DNA of 64,000 bases. It comes from Rhodoferax sp. GW822-FHT02A01 (GTDB lineage Bacteria > Pseudomonadota > Gammaproteobacteria > Burkholderiales > Burkholderiaceae_C). Shown here piece after piece: positions 43,524 through 51,567 of the stretch (position 1 is the stretch's first letter; each line of letters begins with the position of its first letter). The stretch lies in contig NZ_CP152376.1 in assembly GCF_038784515.1 (NCBI RefSeq), positions 806,001 to 870,000 on the forward strand, read 5' to 3'. The notes beneath the pieces were generated by a model. It searched no databases. It had not been told where the DNA came from and saw nothing but the letters and a program-made list of their open reading frames with translations. The translations under genes and the position numbers were made by a program.

Positions 43524-43856
43524 ATGAAACTGACTATCAGCGGACACCACATCGAAGTTACCGACGCACTGAAGTCTTATGTGACAGGCAAGCTCGACAA
43601 GATCACTGGACACTTTGAGGAAGTGGTGGATACCAAGGTCACGCTGTCCGTGGAAAAGCACAAGGAAAAAGACGGCAAACACGCCGAGTGCACGTTGCAC
43701 CTCAAAGGCGCGGATCTGTTTGCCGAATCTTCCAACGCAGATCTGTACGTCGCCATCGATGAAATGGCTGCCAAGCTGGAGCGTCAGGTCATGCGCCACA
43801 AGGAGAAGATCCAGGATCACTCCAAGGACGCGGCCAAGCGCGCCCCCGTTCTTTGA
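43524..43856 (+). CDS. hpf: Ribosome hibernation-promoting factor, short form (HPF/YfiA)
   Basis: This is a 110-residue cytoplasmic protein starting MKLTISGHHIEVTDALKSYV and containing KLDKITGHFEEVVDTKVTLS, the conserved HPF/RaiA beta-alpha-beta-beta-beta-alpha fold. It binds 30S subunits or 70S ribosomes in stationary phase and forms 100S dimers or protects ribosomes. The second ATG (43524) is preferred since GGAG lies seven bases upstream; the ATG at 43518 is too close. In many proteobacteria hpf follows rpoN, but here no rpoN is adjacent. Confidence 0.92.
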   Translation: MKLTISGHHIEVTDALKSYVTGKLDKITGHFEEVVDTKVTLSVEKHKEKDGKHAECTLHLKGADLFAESSNADLYVAIDEMAAKLERQVMRHKEKIQDHSKDAAKRAPVL

Positions 43857-43880
43857 CACGACCCACTTCGAGAGATCTCC

Positions 43881-44204
43881 ATGACCGCAACCCCTACACA
43901 GTCTTTCAAGGACGCGATGAAGGCGACAGACGACGACGCCATCACGGAAGTTGACATGGGGCAAGTGGTTCTGCGCCCCGACGGTTACTACTGGCAACCC
44001 ACCGAGGGCAAGCAGGAACTCGGCCCCTTCGCCACCATGGAAGAGGCGCTGGCCGAGTTGGAGGCTTCGGACTCTGAAGAGGAGCCCGGGCCTGGAGAGT
44101 CGCTGGAAGAGGCCGAAGACGAACTCGGCATAGCCGACTGGATCGACCCCGACACCGGTGAACCGGCAGAGGGGCTTTCAACTCCACGACTGAATGACGA
44201 GTAA
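43881..44204 (+). CDS. Acidic protein, function unknown
   Basis: This 107-residue strongly acidic protein has the motif VVLRPDGYYWQPTEGKQELG, then PFATMEEALAELEA, followed by a run rich in Glu and Asp. There is no membrane helix, no cysteine and no catalytic motif. The RPDGYYW and GPFATMEEAL blocks occur in small betaproteobacterial proteins of unknown role; I do not recognise a name. It lies 24 bp after hpf and 33 bp before a 2Fe-2S ferredoxin gene in the same direction. It is probably cotranscribed. Confidence 0.7.
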   Translation: MTATPTQSFKDAMKATDDDAITEVDMGQVVLRPDGYYWQPTEGKQELGPFATMEEALAELEASDSEEEPGPGESLEEAEDELGIADWIDPDTGEPAEGLSTPRLNDE

Positions 44205-44237
44205 TGCACTTGACCGGTTGAACCGGCGCTCCCTTGC

Positions 44238-44531
44238 ATGACGCCCGAAGGCTCCGCGCCCACCTGGTACACCGCCACGGTGGAGCAGGACGGATTGCAG
44301 GTGGACGCGCCGGACAACCAGCCGCTGTTGATCTCCCTGGAGCAAGGCGGTGCCAACTGGGTGAGTTCGTGCCGCAATGGCACCTGCCGTACCTGCATCG
44401 GCAAGCTTGAATCTGGCACAGTCCGCTACGAGATCGAGTGGCCGGGACTGTCCACCGAAGAAATGGAAGAAGGCTACGTGCTGCCCTGCCAGGCCTACCC
44501 TTGCTCTGACATAGTCATCAATCCGGCTTGA
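44238..44531 (+). CDS. Plant-type 2Fe-2S ferredoxin
   Basis: This is a 97-residue ferredoxin-fold electron carrier. The cluster ligands are C-x4-C-x2-C in VSSCRNGTCRTCIGKL plus a fourth Cys in VLPCQAYPCSD, the pattern of chloroplast-type ferredoxins. It probably donates electrons to an oxygenase or reductase encoded elsewhere. It is the last gene of the hpf/acidic-protein series. Its 3' end overlaps the convergent GntR regulator by 14 bp. Confidence 0.9.
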   Translation: MTPEGSAPTWYTATVEQDGLQVDAPDNQPLLISLEQGGANWVSSCRNGTCRTCIGKLESGTVRYEIEWPGLSTEEMEEGYVLPCQAYPCSDIVINPA

Positions 44532-45225
44532 TTGGCTTGTTGGGCCGACGCGCAGTTGCGCTGCGTCGCAGGAACTGGCCTGCAACAAAAATGTCACGCT
44601 CAATGGCACGCCGCACTGCGGCGCTGTCGCGTTTCTCCAGCGCCTGCATCACATCCTCATGGGCGTCGTTCAGGCAGGCGGCTGCATCCGGTGTGTCAAA
44701 CAGCTGATTCGAAATAGGCCCGGCTTTGAGCCACAGGTTGTCGATCAGATGAAACAGCAGGGGCGAACCGGAGGCACGGTACAGCAGCACGTGAAAGTCT
44801 TCGTTGGCTGCAAGGTACTCATCCCGGTTCAGATCGGCCAGGGCTTTTGCCATGCGCTCGCTCAACGCCTGCATATGGGCAAGCTGTTCGCTTTGCAGAC
44901 GCAGACTGCCGCGCTCGGCGGCCTCCCCTTCGAGCAGCATGCGCATTTGCAGCAGATCGTCAAACTCGGGCACCGACAGCACCGGCAGGGTCACGCCGGC
45001 ATTGGGCACGTTGATCAGTGCGCCTTCGGCTGCCAGCCGCTGCAATGCCGCACGCACCGGCATCTGGCCCACGCCCAGATCCGCCGCCACATTGCGAATC
45101 TTGAGGCGTTCACCGGGCAAAAAGCGGCCCACCGTGATCCATTGCCGCAGCGTCTGGTACACAGTGTCCTGCTGTGTGGTGGTGGCGACTTCCGAAGGGA
45201 CCGGGCTGCTTGGCGTTGGGTTCAT
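44518..45225 (-). CDS. GntR-family transcriptional regulator, FCD type
   Basis: This 235-residue regulator has an N-terminal winged helix (about 15-85) with GERLKIRNVAADLGVGQMPV and RAALQRLAAEGAL. A C-terminal FCD ligand-binding domain follows (DDLLQMRMLLEGEAAERGSL, then NEDFHVLLYRASG). FCD members bind organic acids or amino acids with His-coordinated metal. It is the last gene of an operon with the glutamine-synthetase-like and aminotransferase genes, so it probably represses that operon. A perfect palindrome upstream is its likely operator. The start at 45225 is preferred; an earlier Met at about 45261 is possible. Confidence 0.87.
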   Translation of the reverse strand: MNPTPSSPVPSEVATTTQQDTVYQTLRQWITVGRFLPGERLKIRNVAADLGVGQMPVRAALQRLAAEGALINVPNAGVTLPVLSVPEFDDLLQMRMLLEGEAAERGSLRLQSEQLAHMQALSERMAKALADLNRDEYLAANEDFHVLLYRASGSPLLFHLIDNLWLKAGPISNQLFDTPDAAACLNDAHEDVMQALEKRDSAAVRRAIERDIFVAGQFLRRSATARRPNKPIKPD

Positions 45226-45247
45226 GTATTGCGTGGGTCGTGTGCCG

Positions 45248-46624
45248 TCAGGTGCATTCATCCAGAAAATCGCGCATGCCCTGCAGCAGGCGCGCCACAT
45301 CATCATGCCGGGTATCGGGGCAAATCAGCATCATGTTGTGAAAGGGCGTGATCAACACTTCGCGGTTCAAAAGATACAGGTGGATGGCATGCTCCAGCTC
45401 GGCATCCATGGCGTTGGCGGCCTGGGTACCGTTGACAGGAGCCACCGGGCAGAACTGGAACTCTACCCGAGCGCCGACTTGTGTGACGCACCAGGGCATG
45501 TGACGGCTTGCCAACAACTCTTGCAACCCCTGGGCCAGCACGCCGGCCAAGGCGTGCAAGGGCACATAGGTGGGAGCCGTCATTAATTCTGACAAGGTAG
45601 CCCGCATGGCCGCCATGGCCAACAGATTGGCCGTCAACGTGGTGCCAATGCCCGAATGGCCCGGTGGCGCATTGCGCTTGGCCTGCACCGCACGCTGCGC
45701 CAGTTCGGCACTGAAGCCGTAGGCGGCACACGGCATGCCGCCGCCCAGCGGCTTGCCAACCACCACCGCATCGGGCGACAGTCCGTGCGCCCTTGCATAG
45801 CCGCCTGGGCCGCTGCTGATGGTGTGGGTTTCATCCATCACCAGCATGGCACCATGCTTTTTGATCAGCGCCTGCGCCTGTTCCCAGAAGCCCGGCTGCG
45901 GCAACACCATGCCAATGTTGGTCATGACCGGTTCGGCCAGCACGCAGGCCACGTCACCGGGTGCCAGCGCGGCTTCGAGTGCAGCCAGATCATTGAACTC
46001 CACTACGCGGGTGGTCTGCGTCAGGTCGTGCACCTGGCCCAGCAGGCTGTCGCGCTGCACGGGCTGGCCGTCCACCAGATCGACAAATACGTCGCTGACC
46101 GTCCCGTGGTAACAACCATTGAAAACCAGCAGAACCTTGCGACCCGTAGCCGCGCGCATCCAGCGCAGCACAAAACGGTTGGCGTCGGTGGCGGTCATGG
46201 CGAACTGCCATTGCGGCAACCCAAAGCGTTCTGCCAGCAACTCGGCCACCACGGCACCGTCTTCATTGGGCAGCATGGTGGTCAGGCCCAATGCCGCCTG
46301 GCGCTGCAACGCTGCGGTCACTGCCGCAGGCGCGTGACCGAACATGGCACCCGTGTCGCCCAGGCAGAAGTCCGCCAGACGGTGGCCATCCACATCCTGC
46401 AGGTGCGCGCCCTGTGCGCTGGCCACCTGCAAGGCAAATGGTGTGCCCCAATCGCTCATCCAGTGCAGCGGTACACCGAACATCAGGTGCGCACCGGCAC
46501 GCGTGGCCAGTGCCTGGGATTTGGGATTGCGCTGCATGTAGAGCGCACGTTCGCGCGCGACCAGTGCATGCAGCTTGTCTGTGGAAATGCCGCTGGGACG
46601 CAGGGCAGAAATCGTAGTGTTCAT
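45248..46624 (-). CDS. Class III aminotransferase / glutamate-1-semialdehyde-aminomutase-like enzyme
   Basis: This 458-residue PLP enzyme has the fold-type I blocks LADFCLGDTGAMFGHAPAAV, the cofactor-contact region LVFNGCYHGTVSDVFVD, the Asp pairing to PLP in MLVMDETHTISSG, and the lysine in VVVGKPLGGGMPCAAYGF. It resembles glutamate-1-semialdehyde aminomutases and class III amine transaminases. Position beside a gamma-glutamylpolyamine-synthetase-like gene argues for amine or amino-acid catabolism rather than haem synthesis. It starts 10 bp after the upstream gene's stop. Confidence 0.85.
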   Translation of the reverse strand: MNTTISALRPSGISTDKLHALVARERALYMQRNPKSQALATRAGAHLMFGVPLHWMSDWGTPFALQVASAQGAHLQDVDGHRLADFCLGDTGAMFGHAPAAVTAALQRQAALGLTTMLPNEDGAVVAELLAERFGLPQWQFAMTATDANRFVLRWMRAATGRKVLLVFNGCYHGTVSDVFVDLVDGQPVQRDSLLGQVHDLTQTTRVVEFNDLAALEAALAPGDVACVLAEPVMTNIGMVLPQPGFWEQAQALIKKHGAMLVMDETHTISSGPGGYARAHGLSPDAVVVGKPLGGGMPCAAYGFSAELAQRAVQAKRNAPPGHSGIGTTLTANLLAMAAMRATLSELMTAPTYVPLHALAGVLAQGLQELLASRHMPWCVTQVGARVEFQFCPVAPVNGTQAANAMDAELEHAIHLYLLNREVLITPFHNMMLICPDTRHDDVARLLQGMRDFLDECT

Positions 46625-46634
46625 TGAATTACCC

Positions 46635-47969
46635 TCAGACCAACAGCAGCAGATGCTCACGCTCCCAGGAGCTGATGACGCGGTTGTACATGGCAAATTC
46701 CAGCTCTTTCACGGCGCAGAAGGCATCCACAAAGGCGCTTCCCAACATATCGCGCATGGGTTCGCAGGCGCGCATGGCGTTGATGGCATCTTCCAGATTG
46801 CGCGGCAACTCGTGGCTGACGTTCCAGGCGCTGTCGATGGTGGCTTCCGATGCCTGCAGCTTCTCACACATGCCCACGTAACCCGCGGCCAGCGTGGCTG
46901 CCATGGCCAGGTACGGATTCACATCCACGCCAGGCACGCGGTTTTCCACACGGCGCGCATCCGGGCCGGACTTGGGCACGCGAATGCCGCATGTGCGGTT
47001 GTCATTGCCCCAGCGCACGTTGATGGGCGCCGACATGAAGGGCGACAAACGCCGGTACGAGTTCACATATGGCGCGAACATGGGCATCAGCTTGGGGATG
47101 TAGGCCTGCAGGCCTGCGATGTAGCTGCCAAACAGCGGGCTCTCGGTGCCATCGGGCAGACTGAAGATATTGTGTCCTTCAGCATCGGTAATGCTTTGGT
47201 GGATGTGCATGGCGCTGCCGGGTTCCTGCTCCATCGGCTTGGCCATGAAGGTGGCAAAGATACCGTGGCGCAGCGCCGTCTCGCGCACCGTGCGCTTGAA
47301 CAGAAACACGCGGTCGGCCAGATCCATGGGCTCACCATGCGAAAAGTTGATCTCCATCTGGCCGGGCCCGGCCTCGTGGATCAGGGTTTCGACGCCCAGG
47401 CGGTGCTGTACGCAGAAAGTGGACAGCTCCATGAAAAAGGGGTCGAAGTCATTCACCGCATCAATCGAATAGCTCTGGCGCCCCGCTTCGGGTTTGCCGG
47501 TGCGGCCCAAGGGCGGCTGCAGTGGTTCGTGCGGGTTGTTCTGCCGTGCTACCAGATAGAACTCCATTTCCGGCGCGACCACCGGCGTCCATCCCTTGGC
47601 ACGGTACAACTCCAGCACCCGGCGCAGCACGCCGCGCGGCGATATCTGGACCGGGCTACCGTCCCATTCCTGGCAATCATGGATGACCACGGCAACCGGT
47701 TCGGCCGCCCAGGGCACCAGCCGCACCGTGGCACCGTCCGGGACGCACACCATGTCGGGGTCGGTGTCTCCGACAAAGGGGCCGTTGTCAGGCTGCTGCC
47801 CGTTGACCGTGTTGAGCAGCACGCTCTTGGGCAGGCGCATCTGCCCTTCCGCCAGGAACAGATCGCGCGGAAGGATCTTTCCGCGCGCAATACCGGTCAT
47901 ATCGGGAATGACGCATTCAACCTCATGGATGCGATGGGCAATCAGGAATTCTTCCAGGGTTTGTGGCAT
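46635..47969 (-). CDS. Glutamine-synthetase-family ligase (PuuA/gamma-glutamylamine synthetase-like)
   Basis: This 444-residue protein has GS-family catalytic blocks: VVAPEMEFYLV, AGPGQMEINFSHGEPMDLAD, SAMHIHQSITDAEGHNIF and NRVPGVDVNPYLAMAATLAA. The C-terminal adenylylation-type Tyr region of assimilatory GlnA is not evident. Such non-assimilatory enzymes glutamylate polyamines, ethylamine or other amines at ATP cost. It is the first gene of an operon with an aminotransferase and a GntR regulator, which supports catabolism of an amine or amino acid. Substrate is unknown. Confidence 0.87.
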   Translation of the reverse strand: MPQTLEEFLIAHRIHEVECVIPDMTGIARGKILPRDLFLAEGQMRLPKSVLLNTVNGQQPDNGPFVGDTDPDMVCVPDGATVRLVPWAAEPVAVVIHDCQEWDGSPVQISPRGVLRRVLELYRAKGWTPVVAPEMEFYLVARQNNPHEPLQPPLGRTGKPEAGRQSYSIDAVNDFDPFFMELSTFCVQHRLGVETLIHEAGPGQMEINFSHGEPMDLADRVFLFKRTVRETALRHGIFATFMAKPMEQEPGSAMHIHQSITDAEGHNIFSLPDGTESPLFGSYIAGLQAYIPKLMPMFAPYVNSYRRLSPFMSAPINVRWGNDNRTCGIRVPKSGPDARRVENRVPGVDVNPYLAMAATLAAGYVGMCEKLQASEATIDSAWNVSHELPRNLEDAINAMRACEPMRDMLGSAFVDAFCAVKELEFAMYNRVISSWEREHLLLLV

Positions 47970-48015
47970 GGGAATGACAGTTTGTGGGGATCTTTCAATG
48001 ATACATGCATTGACC

Positions 48016-48033
48016 TATTTGTGATCACAAATA
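48016..48033 (-). promoter_or_regulatory. Perfect palindrome, candidate GntR operator
   Basis: TATTTGTGATCACAAATA at 48016-48033 is an exact 18 bp palindrome, 47 bp upstream of the glutamine-synthetase-like ATG. It is a typical length and symmetry for a FCD-type GntR dimer, and the operon encodes such a regulator. Assignment is by context. Confidence 0.6.
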
Positions 48034-48188
48034 AACCATTAAATCTACCTATAAGTGGAAAATAGAGTTTTTATGATCTCAATTCATTGCACCCAAGCAA
48101 AAACACGGATGCACAAGTGCATGCCGCGCAATCCGTACTCGGGAACTCCCGACCAAAGTGGCACTGCAAATCTCCCAGTTGGTTATAC

Positions 48189-48207
48189 AATGCGAATCAT
48201 TCTCATT
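48189..48207 (+). promoter_or_regulatory. Fur box upstream of iron-uptake genes
   Basis: AATGCGAATCATTCTCATT at 48189-48207 is a 19 bp palindrome with one mismatched pair and matches the Fur-box pattern of overlapping NATWAT units. It lies 16 bp before the cupredoxin ATG. Repression by Fe-Fur when iron is plentiful is predicted. Confidence 0.75.
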
Positions 48208-48222
48208 AACTGGGTGTACTTC

Positions 48223-48552
48223 ATGAAATCAACCCTCGCCTTGGCCTTGTTGGCGTTCGCCACTGCCACCAGCTTTGCCGCCACCGACGAATTCACGTTG
48301 ACGATCAAGAACCATGTGTTCGAGCCCAAGGAAATCAAGCTTCCCGCCGGCCAGAAGATCAAACTGCAAGTGATCAATGCAGATCCCACACCGGCCGAGT
48401 TTGAAAGCAAGCCCCTAGGCCGCGAGAAGGTGATTCCCGGCAAGACCACCGCCACCATCAATCTGGGGCCGCTCAAGCCGGGCCGCTACGCATTTGTCGA
48501 GGAATACCACGAGACCGAAGCCGGCGCCCAGGGCACCATCGTCGTCGAATAA
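48223..48552 (+). CDS. Periplasmic cupredoxin-domain iron-transport accessory protein
   Basis: This 109-residue protein has a signal peptide (MKSTLALALLAFATATSFAA) and a cupredoxin-like domain: FTLTIKNHVFEPKEIKLPAG, then ADPTPAEFESKPLGREKVIP and GPLKPGRYAFVEEYHE. The classic Cys-His-Met copper ligand set is incomplete (no Cys is visible); it resembles EfeO/FtrB-type cupredoxins that help oxidise or deliver iron to an FTR1 permease. The permease gene follows 15 bp later. A Fur box precedes the start. Confidence 0.85.
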   Translation: MKSTLALALLAFATATSFAATDEFTLTIKNHVFEPKEIKLPAGQKIKLQVINADPTPAEFESKPLGREKVIPGKTTATINLGPLKPGRYAFVEEYHETEAGAQGTIVVE

Positions 48553-48567
48553 ACCCGGGAGCACGCC

Positions 48568-49395
48568 ATGTTTGCAGCCGCCATCATCGTCTTCCGTGAA
48601 TCCATGGAAGCGTCGCTCATCATCAGCATCATGATGGCCGCGACAAGGGGCGTTCCACAACGCAGTCGCTGGGTCGCCGGTGGCGTGTTGCTGGGGCTGA
48701 TTGGCGCTGCCATCGTGGCTTCCAGCATGGGCGCCATTGCCAATCTGGCGGACGGCATGGGCCAGGAGTTCTTCAACGTGGCCATTCTGATCACGGCAGT
48801 CGCCATGCTGGCCTGGCACAACATCTGGATGTCGGCACACGGCAAGGAGTTGGCCCAGCAAATCAGCAGTACGGCGCGCTCGATAACTGATGGCAGTCGC
48901 GAGCGCTCGGTGATCCTGATCGTCATCGCATTGGCCGTTTTGCGCGAAGGTTCCGAGACGGTGCTGTTTCTGTACGGCGTTGCCACCAGCGGTGACAGCG
49001 GGCTGCGTGACACCGCACTGGGTGGTGGACTGGGCCTGGCTGCAGGCGCTGCCGTCGCCAGCCTGCTCTACATGGGCTTGCTGAAAATACCGGTGCGCTG
49101 GTTCTTTGCCGTCACCGGTGTACTGGTGCTGTTGCTGGCCGCCAGCATGGCTTCGCAAGCGGCCCGCATGCTGATTCAGGCCGATGTGCTGCCCAGCCTG
49201 GGCGCGCCGATCTGGGACACCTCCAGCGTGCTGTCGCAGGACACGGTGGCTGGCACCATACTGCACGGCCTGGTGGGTTACGACGCGCAGCCCGCAGGCA
49301 TGCAGGTGATTGCCTACGTGCTGGTACTCATCGTCATCACCAGCGGCATGCGCTGGGTATCGGCGCAAACCGCCCAGCGCAAGAGCGCTGCCTAG
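48568..49395 (+). CDS. FTR1-family iron permease
   Basis: This is a 275-residue membrane protein with about seven helices. The two RExxE iron-binding motifs of the FTR1 family are visible: FRESMEASLIIS near residue 9 and LREGSETVLFLYG near 115. It imports iron in concert with a periplasmic partner, here the cupredoxin-domain protein. The pair resembles FtrB-FtrC of Bordetella, without FtrA or FtrD genes nearby. Its stop shares the palindromic CTAG with the convergent Mn exporter gene. Confidence 0.88.
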   Translation: MFAAAIIVFRESMEASLIISIMMAATRGVPQRSRWVAGGVLLGLIGAAIVASSMGAIANLADGMGQEFFNVAILITAVAMLAWHNIWMSAHGKELAQQISSTARSITDGSRERSVILIVIALAVLREGSETVLFLYGVATSGDSGLRDTALGGGLGLAAGAAVASLLYMGLLKIPVRWFFAVTGVLVLLLAASMASQAARMLIQADVLPSLGAPIWDTSSVLSQDTVAGTILHGLVGYDAQPAGMQVIAYVLVLIVITSGMRWVSAQTAQRKSAA

Positions 49396-49970
49396 AGACC
49401 GAGTCCGGAGCCCGCGCCCAGCAGCGTGGCAAGTCCGAGCAGCGCAAACACAGCGGCGGCGATGGAGTGCACCAGCTTCATGGGGATCTTGTTGGCCAGC
49501 TTGTCGCCAATGAAGACCGCCGGCACGTCAGCGATCAACATGCCCAGCGTGGTGCCAGCCACCACCCACAGCGGACTGGCGTAGTGCGCGGCCAGGGCCA
49601 CGGTAGCGATCTGGGTCTTGTCGCCCATCTCGGCCAGAAAGAAGGTGATCAAGGTAGCGCCGAAAACGCCGAACCGATGCGCCACCTGGGTTTCCTCCTC
49701 TTCAATCTTGTCCGGGATCAGTGTCCAGATCGCCATGGCGATGAAGGAGGCGCCCAGCACCCAGCGCAAGATACCCGGTGTGATGCTGGCGGTGATCCAC
49801 GCACCCAGCGCGCCGGCCAGACCGTGATTGACCAGCGTGGCGCACAGAATGCCGAGGATGATGGGCAGCGGCTTCTTGAAGCGCGCCGCGAGGATGAATG
49901 CCAGGAGTTGGGTCTTGTCGCCGATTTCCGCAAGGGCAACGACTCCGGTGGAGATGAGAAGGGCTTCCAT
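49392..49970 (-). CDS. TMEM165/GDT1-family (UPF0016) manganese exporter
   Basis: This 192-residue membrane protein has two copies of the family signature: VALAEIGDKTQLLAFIL near residue 10 and FLAEMGDKTQIATVALAA near 110. About six helices are predicted. Vibrio MneA and related proteins export Mn2+, and their genes often follow yybP-ykoY riboswitches; one is present just upstream here. The ATG at 49970 is preferred; the frame stays open into the riboswitch but that part is not coding-like. The gene converges with FTR1 at a shared CTAG. Confidence 0.9.
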   Translation of the reverse strand: MEALLISTGVVALAEIGDKTQLLAFILAARFKKPLPIILGILCATLVNHGLAGALGAWITASITPGILRWVLGASFIAMAIWTLIPDKIEEEETQVAHRFGVFGATLITFFLAEMGDKTQIATVALAAHYASPLWVVAGTTLGMLIADVPAVFIGDKLANKIPMKLVHSIAAAVFALLGLATLLGAGSGLGL

Positions 49971-50036
49971 AAGGGTTCCAGGGCCGGATTCGGACGAATG
50001 ACCGCATCGCTTCCCCGGCCACGGTGGAGGCGATAC

Positions 50037-50136
50037 GGCCAAAGGTCTTGCCAGGCAAAGGAACTGCGTACGCCATGACCTGCGGGTCAAGTATGTTGAC
50101 GTAAGCCTCTTCCGAAGAAGAGCGGCTACTCCCCAA
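50037..50136 (-). ncRNA. yybP-ykoY Mn2+ riboswitch
   Basis: On the minus strand the leader contains GGGGAGTAGCC, an arm pair AAGAGGCTTACG, then TCAACATACTTGACC, CATGGCG-TACGCAG and GGCAAGACCTTTGGCC. These are the conserved landmarks of the yybP-ykoY family, known to bind Mn2+. The aptamer spans about 50136 to 50037, and the exporter ATG is at 49970. A candidate hairpin (ATCGCCTCC with GGGGAAGCGAT) in the following stretch may be the expression platform. The 5' conserved GGGGAGTAG overlaps the stop of the upstream double-AHSA1 gene. Confidence 0.85.
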
Positions 50137-51115
50137 TGACCGCCTGATTGTAACCGTCGCCTTGCGTGAGGTAGGCGTCCAGCCGTCCGAGTGTTTGGCG
50201 TCCTCCTTCAATGGCACCGTATTCGGCAACCACGTGGTCGCGATCAGCGGGCGTGGGAAACACCATGCGGATGGTCAGCAAGGTGCCCTCGCCAAGCTCC
50301 TCAAAGGTCCAGGTGGAAACGAAGTTGGCGCCTTTTCCGCCTACCTTCCCGCCCGCGTGCGCATACACGATGCGCCCGGGTGGCAGCACCTCCTTGAAGA
50401 TGCTTTTGTTCGGATAGTCGGTACCATCCGGTCCGTGCATGGTGTGTTTCCACACACCGCCCACGCGCACGTCCATTTCCACGATGGTGGTGCTGAAGCC
50501 GGTTGGCCCCCACCATTTGACTACCTGCAGCGGATCGGTCATGGCCGCCCAAACGCGCTCGCGCGGCGCCTTGATGGCGCGCGAGATCACGATGTGCCGG
50601 TCGACAATGCCCGTCAAGGCCGCCATTTGCTCGTTGAGTTTTTCCACACTCTCCGACCAGCCCTGGTTCATGCCCAGTTGCACCATGGCGTTGCGGATCT
50701 TTATCGAATCAAAGCGGGTGTGAATCGTCAGGCGGGTGCGATCGCCATCGTCCTCAAACTGGACGGTCTGCACCATGATGCCCGGAGCGTTGTTGTCGCC
50801 CGGTGCGCGCCCGGGGCGAATCATGTCGTGCCAGGCAGCAGGGTGGTCGGTGCAATCCATGGTCATTACCAGGCGTTGCATGGGCAGCACTTCCAGGTAC
50901 TCCCCGCGGATGGGATAGCGCGTGCCGTCCGGCATCTGCATGGTGACGCTGTGGCTTCCACCCACACGCACATCCAGAGCGCACTCACAATGCGTCAATG
51001 CCCGCGGGCCCCACCATTGCACCAACAGCTTGGGGTCGGTCCAGGCCTGCCACACCAGGGCACGCGGTGCGTGCACCGTGCGCACCATCAAGAACGCATC
51101 GGCTGCAACGGGCAT
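50126..51115 (-). CDS. Tandem AHSA1/SRPBCC-domain protein
   Basis: This 329-residue soluble protein contains two AHSA1-like ligand-binding domains: residues about 5-150 (PRALVWQAWTDPKLLVQWWG) and 165-320 (PRERVWAAMTDPLQVVKWWG). Each has the WWGP motif typical of the START-like fold that binds hydrophobic ligands. A double-domain protein is less usual than single AHSA1 proteins. It is the last gene of the ArsR-led operon. Its final codons and TAG stop (50126-50128) lie in the 5' element of the downstream Mn riboswitch. Confidence 0.85.
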   Translation of the reverse strand: MPVAADAFLMVRTVHAPRALVWQAWTDPKLLVQWWGPRALTHCECALDVRVGGSHSVTMQMPDGTRYPIRGEYLEVLPMQRLVMTMDCTDHPAAWHDMIRPGRAPGDNNAPGIMVQTVQFEDDGDRTRLTIHTRFDSIKIRNAMVQLGMNQGWSESVEKLNEQMAALTGIVDRHIVISRAIKAPRERVWAAMTDPLQVVKWWGPTGFSTTIVEMDVRVGGVWKHTMHGPDGTDYPNKSIFKEVLPPGRIVYAHAGGKVGGKGANFVSTWTFEELGEGTLLTIRMVFPTPADRDHVVAEYGAIEGGRQTLGRLDAYLTQGDGYNQAVIGE

Positions 51116-51117
51116 GT

Positions 51118-51555
51118 TCAGGCCTTTTCCACGCAGTTGATCATCCAGTGGATGCCGTACTTATCAGTGAGGCTGCCGAAATAAGCGCCCCAGAACATGT
51201 CCTGCAGCGGCATTTCCACCGTGCCGCTGGCGGCCAGCGCGTTGAACAGACGCTCGGCTTCGGCACGGGTGTCGGGCTCCAGGTTGATATGCACGTTGTT
51301 GCCCTGCACCACCTTGAAGCCCATGGACTGCGGTGCGTCAGTCCCCATCAACACATGCCCACCCAGCAAGTTCAGCTCGATGTGCATCACCATGTTGGCG
51401 GTGTCGGCTGGCATGGGAGGCTGACCAGGTGCGGCGGGTGCGTCGCGGAAGCGGTGTACGGGACCGTTGAATTCGCCACCAAACACCGTGCGATAGAACG
51501 CAAAGGCTTGTTCGGTATTGCCATTGAAATTGAGGTAGGTGCTGGTACGTGCCAT
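51118..51555 (-). CDS. VOC-superfamily (PhnB/glyoxalase-like) protein
   Basis: This 145-residue protein begins MARTSTYLNFNGNTEQAFAF and has blocks FYRTVFGGEF, MVMHIELNLLGGHVLMGTDA and the C-terminal GAYFGSLTDKYGIHWMINC. These match the PhnB-like branch of the vicinal oxygen chelate fold. PhnB-type members frequently sit in operons with AHSA1 and ArsR genes. No metal ligand set can be confirmed. It lies 2 bp upstream of the double-AHSA1 gene. Confidence 0.87.
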   Translation of the reverse strand: MARTSTYLNFNGNTEQAFAFYRTVFGGEFNGPVHRFRDAPAAPGQPPMPADTANMVMHIELNLLGGHVLMGTDAPQSMGFKVVQGNNVHINLEPDTRAEAERLFNALAASGTVEMPLQDMFWGAYFGSLTDKYGIHWMINCVEKA

Positions 51556-51567
51556 GAAGTGCTCCTT

